Shown here: positions 58,011-64,000 of the stretch, in pieces
Layout: each line of letters opens with the position of its first letter
Position numbering within the stretch: the first letter of the stretch is position 1
Source of the DNA: Bacteroidota bacterium
GTDB lineage: Bacteria; Bacteroidota; Bacteroidia; Sphingobacteriales; Sphingobacteriaceae
Reading direction: 5' to 3'
Assembly (NCBI GenBank): GCA_013286325.1
Contig: JABDFZ010000002.1
Location: 1-64,000 of the forward strand
Length of the DNA stretch: 64,000 bases
Notes under the pieces: generated by a model
Told to the model about the DNA's origin: nothing
Database searches by the model: none
The model's input: only the letters and a program-made list of their open reading frames with translations
Translations under genes and position numbers: made by a program

Positions 58011-59265
58011 AAACAGATATTTCAATAGTAGTTTCATTTTTAAGGCAGTCAAGCAATGCTTTACCAAAAGGAATCCAGATAAATTTATCTACCGGGTTAT
58101 CTTTTGTAGAGTCTAAATTTAAACAGCTCGTAATGTTTTCAATCAAAAACGCTACATCTTCAATTTTTATTGGGTCTTTAATTTTTACCACATCAGCAAT
58201 GATCCGGTGCATTTTATAACTGTCTGCAACACCCTTTTTTTGCAGCAGCCAGCCCTTTGCAGCCAATGCTGTTAAAGTCTTCGCAAAAACATCCTTATAA
58301 ACGCCTTCTTTATCTATTATCAGATCTTTAAGAAGCGAATAAGTGTGAAAATCCGGAGGCAGACAGGCAAACTGCTTCATAAGCCAAGTCTCAGCTTCGT
58401 TTAGCCAGCTAATATTAAACACTGTGCCTAAATAAGATGCTATTTTTGTTGTTTTTCCCTGTTTCTTATTATGGTTTACGTTTAAATTTGCCTCCAAATC
58501 CGCATCCATTGCCTCTTGCAATGTGCCAATATCATACCTTAATACTTCTGCTGTTTTTGCCAGTATCTCAATGGTTAAGGTATGGCGGTCAACCATCTGG
58601 ATAAGACCAATTATCTGTTCATCTGTTAGCGATTGATGGGTATAATGCTTTTTAAAAAGCTCAATAGCTTTTTGTTCATTTAAAAAATCAAGTTGCTTGG
58701 TGTGCAGGTTGTCAATTTCTTCGCGCGAGGTAACCAACAAATGCCAGTCTGGCTGTGTCGGTAATTCATCAATAAACTGGTTTAACGATTGTTCAGCGTT
58801 ATCAATCACCAGCAGGTTGGGCTTATTGGTGATGCATTTTAATTTCCGGAGAATCTCCTCAAATAAAAGCTTTGGATCAAGGCCATTTTTATCAATTTCC
58901 AGATTTGCAACAAGTCCTGCAGTATTGGCAATATCGTTTGTGATATTATCCGAATCTTGTGTTATCCAGGCAATATGACTATATTCATCATAATATTTAC
59001 TTACGTAAGTTTGTGCAAGTGTTGTTTTGCCTATGCCACCTAAGCCATTAACCACTACAACTCTTTTTTGCTTGCTTAACAGGTCATGCAATTCATCAAG
59101 GTCATCTTCACGTCCAATAATATCATCAGGATGGGTTTTGGGTAGCTTAATGGTAAGCTCTTTTGGCGTTGGCTTTTCAAAACCATGATAATGGTCACCT
59201 ACATTAATAGTACCAATGTCTTTAAAGTTGCCATCTAATTTATTTTTGTCTTGCCCGTCTTGCAT
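57760..59265 (-). CDS. NB-ARC STAND ATPase with TPRs (NLR-like sensor), frameshifted C-terminus
   Basis: I use the ATG at 59265 (501 residues; the track start is TTG). Residues 10-26 are LDGNFKDIGTINVGDHY, matching the effector tail. Then comes NB-ARC: Walker A VVNGLGGIGKTTLAQTYV, Walker B NLLVIDNAEQ, sensor region HLLVTSREE, GLPL-like HTLTIEILAKTA, and an MHD-like MHRIIADVV. A winged-helix part and about two TPRs (DIGDYNEAKILLEKTL; DLGDYPEAKEHLEKAL) follow before the frame breaks at ASDKKTLVNYTLIQQ. Such proteins sense ligands with the repeats and oligomerise to trigger effectors, and prokaryotic members act in phage defence. Specific function here is inferred. Confidence 0.88.
   Translation of the reverse strand: MQDGQDKNKLDGNFKDIGTINVGDHYHGFEKPTPKELTIKLPKTHPDDIIGREDDLDELHDLLSKQKRVVVVNGLGGIGKTTLAQTYVSKYYDEYSHIAWITQDSDNITNDIANTAGLVANLEIDKNGLDPKLLFEEILRKLKCITNKPNLLVIDNAEQSLNQFIDELPTQPDWHLLVTSREEIDNLHTKQLDFLNEQKAIELFKKHYTHQSLTDEQIIGLIQMVDRHTLTIEILAKTAEVLRYDIGTLQEAMDADLEANLNVNHNKKQGKTTKIASYLGTVFNISWLNEAETWLMKQFACLPPDFHTYSLLKDLIIDKEGVYKDVFAKTLTALAAKGWLLQKKGVADSYKMHRIIADVVKIKDPIKIEDVAFLIENITSCLNLDSTKDNPVDKFIWIPFGKALLDCLKNETTIEISVLQNNLALRFEDIGDYNEAKILLEKTLAISEKNFGELHPETATRHSNLALVLQDLGDYPEAKEHLEKALASDKKTLVNYTLIQQ
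57792..57798 (-). other. Frameshift point in the TPR array
   Basis: On the coding strand this reads gataaaaaaactttggtgaa. Other units have GAN GAA AAA AAC TTC/TTT GG. The A run is seven long in all of them, so the simplest change is loss of one G (from gatgaaaaaaac). One base added here restores the FGELHPNTA reading. Confidence 0.75.
59188..59238 (-). other. Amyloid-type signalling motif, sensor copy
   Basis: This encodes LDGNFKDIGTINVGDHY near the N-terminus of the NB-ARC protein. Its position before the NTPase domain and its match to the effector C-terminus fit an NLR N-terminal amyloid motif. Confidence 0.55.
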
Positions 59266-59444
59266 CAACGTGTAGGATTAAGGTTAAGGAAGCTCTAAAT
59301 TAACACTTTATCATTAACAATTGGAAATATGTCCTGGTGATGGTCATAAAATATGGCGACATTCTCAAATCCTATAAATCCAGCTCGTGCAAACACTATA
59401 AATCAACGGTTAATATTATATTTGGCCTTTACGATCTCCAGCAA

Positions 59445-61736
59445 ATGAAGAAAATACTGACCGTCCTTTTCTGCTGTGCAACCGTCATTGCATCGGCACA
59501 AACAAAAACTAACGATAACCTTGTTCAATACGTAAAGCCCATCATTGGTACTCAGCGCATGGGGCATACTTACCCGGGTGCCACTGTCCCATTTGGCATG
59601 GTACAGCTTAGCCCTGAAACAGATACGCCAAGCTATGAGCTGAATGGTAAATACAATCCCGATGTATATAAATACTGCGCCGGGTATCAGTACGATGATA
59701 AAACAATAGTGGGTTTCAGTCATACCCATTTCAGCGGCACAGGCCATTCTGATTTAGGCGACTTTTTAATTATGCCAACAATTGGCCCGGTTCAGTTAAA
59801 TCCCGGCGTAGCTGATAAACCCGGCAGCGGGTACCGCTCAGCTTTTTCACACGCCAATGAGGTAAGCGAGGCCAATTACTATAAAGTTAAGCTCGATGCC
59901 AGCGGTATTATTGCCGAAATGACCACCAGCACCCGTGTAGGCTTTCATCAGTACACTTTTCCCAAATCAGACAATGCACATATTATCCTCGACCTGATGG
60001 CGGGGATCTATAACTATCCTGATAAAAACGTTTGGACATACCTGCGCATGGTGAATGACAGTACCGTAGTAGGCTACCGCTCAACAAATGGCTGGGCACG
60101 TACCCGTACGCTGTATTTCGCCATGACGTTCAACAAGCCATTTATCCAGATGGGCTATAAAAACTTCAGCAAACGCGAAGTGTATGGCGGCTTTTGGGGC
60201 AAATTTGCAAGGGTAAAGAACTTTCCCGATCTGGCAGGACGTCAGCTAAAAACATACTTCGATTTTAAAACTACCGAAGGCGAGAAGATAAAGATAAAGT
60301 TTGCCATTTCCCCGGTGAGTATCGACGGCGCTCTAAACAATATGAAAGCAGAAATTCCCGGCTGGGATTTCGACAAAGTAAAGAACGACGGGCAAGCGCA
60401 ATGGGAAGCAGAACTGCATAAAATTGTGATTGATGGCAGCAAGGATGATAAGATAAACTTTTATACCTCCATGTACCATGCGATGATCAACCCTACTATC
60501 TATATGGATGTGGATGGTCAATATAAAGCGCTCGATCAGAACATTCACAAAGCCGAAGGGTTTACCAATTATACCACTTTTAGCCTTTGGGATACACATC
60601 GCGCCTTGCACCCGCTGTTTAACATCATCGACCAAAAACGAAACGCCGACATGGTACAAAGCATGATGGCTCATTTCGACCAAAGCCCCGAGCACATGCT
60701 GCCAATATGGAGCAACTCGGCCAACGAAAATTGGTGTATGAGCGGCTATCACAGCGTATCTGTTCTGGCCGATGCCGTAGTAAAAGGAAATGCTCCGTTC
60801 GATGCCAATAAAGCACTGGATGCCTGTGTAACCACTGCTCGTCACCGCGATTACGAAGGTATAGGCTATTATATAGATATGGGCTACATTCCCGATGAAA
60901 AGAATGGCAATTCCGTATCATCAACTGAGGAATATGCTTATGACGATTGGTGCATAGCCCAGATGGCCAAAAAGCTGAACCGCATGGATATTTACAACGA
61001 TTTTATCAAACGGTCGCAAAACTGGAAGAATGTATACGATCCTAAAAGCGGCTTTATGCATCCAAAACTTGCAGACGGAACTTTCCGCAAAGCGTTTGAT
61101 CCGTTCACAACCATTAACCAGGGCTTTATTGAGGGCAACGCCTGGAACTATACGCTGTATGTTCCGCATGATCCGGAAGGATTGATAAAAATGATGGGCG
61201 GCAACAAGCGGTTTGTAACTTATGTCGACAGTCTTTTTAGTTACAATCTGCCGGATAAATACTTTGCCGAAACTGAAGATATCACCCGCGATGGTATAAT
61301 AGGTAACTACGTACATGGCAACGAACCATCGCACCATGTAGCTTACCTGTACGACTGGACAGATAAACCCTGGAAAACCCAGGAAAAGATCCGCATGATA
61401 TTGCCACGTATGTACAAACCAACCCCCGATGGGTTGGGCGGCAATGATGATACTGGCCAAATGAGCGCCTGGTACATTTTCAGTGCTTTAGGGTTTTACC
61501 CGGTAGCTCCGGCGTCTGATCAGTATGCTATTGGCAGCCCTGCAGTAAATCACGCAGTGATCCAGGTTGGCGAAGGCAAAACCTTTACCATTAACGTAAA
61601 AAATCAAAGCGATAAAAACGTATATATCCAAAAAATCACCCTGAACGGACAGCCACATAATAGCCTGTTTTTAAGTCACGCTGATATTATGAACGGGGGC
61701 GAAATAACTTTTGTAATGGGAAGCAAGCATAAGTAG
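59445..61736 (+). CDS. GH92 exo-alpha-mannosidase, secreted
   Basis: I use the ATG at 59445 (MKKILTVLFCCATVIASAQ), giving 763 residues with a clean signal peptide. The GH92 pattern is clear: the N-terminal beta domain opens VQYVKPIIGTQRMGHTYPGATVPFGMVQLSPET, with GFSHTHFSGTGHSDLGDFL. The (alpha/alpha)6 catalytic part includes FSLWDTHRALHPLF and DGLGGNDDTGQMSAWYIFSALGFYPVAP. Many members have GNEDxGQMSAW with a catalytic Glu; here the residue is Asp. Family enzymes are calcium-dependent and remove alpha-1,2/1,3-linked mannose. The gene is divergent from the NLR operon and convergent with a GH79-like gene. Confidence 0.95.
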   Translation: MKKILTVLFCCATVIASAQTKTNDNLVQYVKPIIGTQRMGHTYPGATVPFGMVQLSPETDTPSYELNGKYNPDVYKYCAGYQYDDKTIVGFSHTHFSGTGHSDLGDFLIMPTIGPVQLNPGVADKPGSGYRSAFSHANEVSEANYYKVKLDASGIIAEMTTSTRVGFHQYTFPKSDNAHIILDLMAGIYNYPDKNVWTYLRMVNDSTVVGYRSTNGWARTRTLYFAMTFNKPFIQMGYKNFSKREVYGGFWGKFARVKNFPDLAGRQLKTYFDFKTTEGEKIKIKFAISPVSIDGALNNMKAEIPGWDFDKVKNDGQAQWEAELHKIVIDGSKDDKINFYTSMYHAMINPTIYMDVDGQYKALDQNIHKAEGFTNYTTFSLWDTHRALHPLFNIIDQKRNADMVQSMMAHFDQSPEHMLPIWSNSANENWCMSGYHSVSVLADAVVKGNAPFDANKALDACVTTARHRDYEGIGYYIDMGYIPDEKNGNSVSSTEEYAYDDWCIAQMAKKLNRMDIYNDFIKRSQNWKNVYDPKSGFMHPKLADGTFRKAFDPFTTINQGFIEGNAWNYTLYVPHDPEGLIKMMGGNKRFVTYVDSLFSYNLPDKYFAETEDITRDGIIGNYVHGNEPSHHVAYLYDWTDKPWKTQEKIRMILPRMYKPTPDGLGGNDDTGQMSAWYIFSALGFYPVAPASDQYAIGSPAVNHAVIQVGEGKTFTINVKNQSDKNVYIQKITLNGQPHNSLFLSHADIMNGGEITFVMGSKHK

Positions 61737-61765
61737 AGATTAGGCTGTACATATTAGTATTTGCC

Positions 61766-63187
61766 TCATCTAACCGTAATTACTGCAGCGCTGCCTGCCG
61801 GCACTGTAACTACAAAGCTCTTGCTGTTTACCATTTGTAAGGTTGATGAAGGCGAGAACAAGCCACTGTCGGTTACGGTGCTGCCAGCAAAGGTAATACT
61901 TGTAGTTGAGGCAATTGAAGGAGCGGTGAGCCTGTCGACAATCATAGTCGAAGCCTTTTTGCTTAGCTGTATAGTAAAGGCAAAATCTTTCGATTCCTCT
62001 TTGTTGATCAAAGTAATCAGGGTTGCATTATCAGGCCCTGCACAGGCATAAACCGAACAGTTGTTGTAACTACGCGGATCCGAAATTATTGCCGGAATAA
62101 TTGATCCACCGTTGCTCCCATATTTAAAGGCAAGCATGGCATAATATTCAGGGCGTGCTGTAACAGTGCTATTATTCATTGTTATGGGCGAGTAGGCAAA
62201 ACGAGGCGGGCCGCCATGAAAATTAATGCCCTGTCCCTTGTTTTCAGCCACAGTCCACATAAAATCAAGCGCCCATAATGAAGAAGCAAAAACATCACTA
62301 ACACCGGGTTTGCCGCCACCCCAAACACTGTTACATTCAGAGATGCGGTAAGGTAAATGATGATAGGCTGATATTTTGGAAAGCTGTAACAGGTCAGTGA
62401 TTAATTTATCATTTGGTTTTAAAATATCACTGTAAGAAATTGATGGGTTTGATGCCGGCCCGGTGCTGTAATAATGTCCATCAATCAGCCTGATATTTTT
62501 TTGCTCGTTCCTGGCAAAAGCAGATACCCAGTTTGGATCGAAAGGATCAGCGTCCGGTCCTGCAAAATGGGCATTTGGTACGAGGCTTTTTATTATATCG
62601 AAATAACCGTTCCATTCGTGCTGATAATCTGCATAGTTGTAACCTGGTTCGCGCAGATGGAATTTAAATACATCCGGTTCATTACCCGATTGAAAGGCGT
62701 ATAAGTCTTTTTGTAGGCTGTTATAAACATACATAGCTTCATTTCCGGCAGCTGTAGGGTTATTGTCACCCAGGTTTAAGCCGAATAACACCCGCCAGCC
62801 AATGGCCTTTGAAAATGCTGATAAGCGATCGATATCAGAAGTCGTCAGTAAGTTTTTTGGCGTATTATCCTTGCGGGGAAGCCCAGTCCACGACGTTTCG
62901 TCGCTGGTGTTTCCCCCTATGCGTAAAATACCATTGCCCAGGTTTTTTATAAGCTGAATAAGCACGGTATTGTTTGCATTTAAAAACTCCGGGTCCTCGC
63001 CTAACAAACCGGTTTCATAACTTAACCCTTCAAAGTCCGATGGTATCCTGTAGCTGGGGCGGCTTTCGTCTATTGCCACGGTAATGGGTATACTTTTACC
63101 TTTAGGCTGAACTGTACCAAATTCTGCTTTTCTGCACGAAAATATACCGGTTGCCATTAGAAGAATGGCCAGCCATTTTTTATTCAT
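61766..63187 (-). CDS. GH79-like glycoside hydrolase lipoprotein
   Basis: The 473-residue protein begins with a lipoprotein signal (LLMATGIFSC, lipid at Cys18). The domain resembles GH79 beta-glucuronidases: SDFEGLSYETGLL, NLGNGILRIGGNTSDETSW, and the acid/base site in LYAFQSGNEPDVFKFH. The probable nucleophile Glu is in YRISECNSVWGGGKPGVSD. A C-terminal beta domain (GPDNATLITLINKEESKDFAFTIQ) ends in VTVPAGSAAVITV, typical of clan A enzymes. Substrate could be a glucuronide. It converges on the GH92 gene with a gap of 29 nt. Confidence 0.85.
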   Translation of the reverse strand: MNKKWLAILLMATGIFSCRKAEFGTVQPKGKSIPITVAIDESRPSYRIPSDFEGLSYETGLLGEDPEFLNANNTVLIQLIKNLGNGILRIGGNTSDETSWTGLPRKDNTPKNLLTTSDIDRLSAFSKAIGWRVLFGLNLGDNNPTAAGNEAMYVYNSLQKDLYAFQSGNEPDVFKFHLREPGYNYADYQHEWNGYFDIIKSLVPNAHFAGPDADPFDPNWVSAFARNEQKNIRLIDGHYYSTGPASNPSISYSDILKPNDKLITDLLQLSKISAYHHLPYRISECNSVWGGGKPGVSDVFASSLWALDFMWTVAENKGQGINFHGGPPRFAYSPITMNNSTVTARPEYYAMLAFKYGSNGGSIIPAIISDPRSYNNCSVYACAGPDNATLITLINKEESKDFAFTIQLSKKASTMIVDRLTAPSIASTTSITFAGSTVTDSGLFSPSSTLQMVNSKSFVVTVPAGSAAVITVR

Positions 63188-63464
63188 TTAATCAGGGGAG
63201 TGATAAGCGTTATTTAACCAGTAACAACAATTTTACAGGGCGCAATTTATTAAAAAAAGGTTAAATCAAAATGTCATTTACGTTATTTTTCAGACACTTA
63301 GCAATCAGGAAGAAGTATTAGCAGGTGATAGGCTTCAATTTGTTTCCGAAGCGGAATTAAACAGATTGTACTATTAGAAACATCATTCATTTTCCCTCTT
63401 TGCTGCTTGCAGCAGAGAGGGTGATCAGGCGCAGCGCAGATCGGGTGAGTTAATAAGCGTGGGT
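63188..63464. other. Intergenic region between sigma factor and GH79 genes
   Basis: 277 nt of AT-rich spacer. It contains the fourth family A palindromic repeat and otherwise no clear ORF. Confidence 0.6.
63390..63449 (+). repeat. Palindromic repeat, family A
   Basis: ttttccctctttgctgcttg, then cagcagagagggtgatcagg, then cgcagcgcagatcgggtgag. The inner pairing ccctcttt... gcagagaggg is kept although the arm sequence differs from the other copies. Confidence 0.85.
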
Positions 63465-64000
63465 TTACCCTGCCATATAATGCATTTCGTTAACAGTAAG
63501 CTTGTTGATCATCTCCTTTAAAATTGCGCGTGCGCGGTGCAGGTTTGTGCGCGATAATAATTCAGTGATACCTAATTTATCGCCGATTTCCTGGTGCGAG
63601 TAGCCTTCAATGGCATACATATTAAATACCGAACGATAGGTTTGTGGCAGTTTCTGGATCATTTTCAACAGGTCCTTAGCTTCCAATCCATGTGCGTTGT
63701 ATCCATTGCTGAAAGAAGTATTATCCTCCGGAAATTCTTCAACTAAAACCATTGGCTTTAGCTTGCGGTATCTTGATATGGCACAATGTACCATAATACG
63801 ACGGATCCATCCTTCCAGGTTTCCCTCGCCACGGTAGTTGTGAACGTTTTTGAACATTTTTATAAACCCTTCCTGCAAAATATCCTGTGCCTCATCTTTA
63901 TCGTGTGCATAGCGCATACAAACTGCCAGCATCCTGGGTGCAAGGGTCTTGTACAAAAGCTCCTGTTGTTTACGGTCGTTTTTCAGGCAGCCTTCCCATA
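63465..64000 (-). CDS. ECF RNA polymerase sigma factor, 5' end outside window
   Basis: The reading frame runs to the window edge (WEGCLKNDRKQQELLYKTLAPRML), so the true start lies beyond it; the TTG used by the track is internal. Region 2 is MRYAHDKDEAQDILQEGFIKMFKNVHNYRGEGNLEGWIRRIM. Region 4 is LPQTYRSVFNMYAIEGYSHQEIGDKLGITELLSRTNLHRARAIL. This is a typical Bacteroidota ECF factor, which often pairs with a downstream anti-sigma gene. None follows here on this side, where a repeat and the GH79 gene lie. Confidence 0.93.
   Translation of the reverse strand, partial: WEGCLKNDRKQQELLYKTLAPRMLAVCMRYAHDKDEAQDILQEGFIKMFKNVHNYRGEGNLEGWIRRIMVHCAISRYRKLKPMVLVEEFPEDNTSFSNGYNAHGLEAKDLLKMIQKLPQTYRSVFNMYAIEGYSHQEIGDKLGITELLSRTNLHRARAILKEMINKLTVNEMHYMAG

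Noticed and set aside
56889-59268. Interpretation as an ordinary TPR sensor of a two-component or AraC-type pathway
   Set aside because: There is no kinase or DNA-binding domain; NB-ARC motifs (GLGGIGKTT, MHR) and the paired motif with the small protein fit an NLR-type module better.
60921-61460. 179-residue minus-strand ORF inside GH92
   Set aside because: Antisense shadow; the plus-strand reading matches GH92 throughout.

Overview
The window looks like a chromosome segment from a Bacteroidota species of the Sphingobacteriaceae, most like Mucilaginibacter or Pedobacter. I base this on a SusD-type glycan lipoprotein, GH78, GH92 and GH79 glycosidases, TlpA/DUF4369 thioredoxin proteins, a Bacteroidota-type -7 promoter element (TAnnTTTG), a SecA of about 1100 residues and a 938-residue CarB. 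No rRNA, tRNA, CRISPR array or prophage was seen. Housekeeping genes (secA, purD, tex, pdhB, hisS, carB) alternate with accessory islands.

Layout. 0-10 kb: a susD gene, then an L-rhamnose locus with a GntR/LacI-type regulator divergent from a GH78 rhamnosidase, RhaT and bifunctional RhaEW, closed by a strong terminator. 10-20 kb: a membrane protein, an M20 amidohydrolase coupled to a SPOR protein, secA, a JmjC-like cupin and purD. 20-31 kb: two tandem TlpA paralogues, a formimidoylglutamase-like protein with an altered metal site, a divergent SDR/HxlR pair, tex, an HNH-like protein, two small paralogous membrane proteins and pdhB. 31-40 kb: an ECF41 sigma factor with its probable target promoter and AhpD-like partner, a TetR/MFS pair, a pullulanase, regulators and hisS. 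40-50 kb: a metalloprotease-like gene with a coupled mini-ORF, a TlpA protein next to a double-glycine Cys-rich peptide gene, carB, and an ACP-like membrane protein. 50-52 kb: a REP-associated (IS200-like) transposase surrounded by its hairpin repeats, and an acetyltransferase of different composition. 52-64 kb: an NHL lipoprotein, a Nudix enzyme, a LemA/TPM operon, an NB-ARC-TPR (NLR-like) immune-type operon, GH92 and GH79 enzymes and a partial ECF sigma gene.

The most interesting system is the minus-strand operon at 56.9-59.3 kb. It encodes an NB-ARC/TPR STAND ATPase whose N-terminus carries a 17-residue motif (LDGNFKDIGTINVGDHY). An alignable motif (FEGNAEGMDEFNVGDGY) forms the C-terminus of a small helical protein encoded 2 nt downstream of the TPR ORF. 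This matches the architecture of NLR-associated amyloid signalling, in which a sensor and a HeLo/Bell-like pore-forming effector share a prion-like motif. The TPR array is split by a one-base frameshift.

At least six families of palindromic intergenic repeats were seen, one with four copies spread across the window. Starts were corrected where the ORF track used TTG or GTG upstream of a better ATG.
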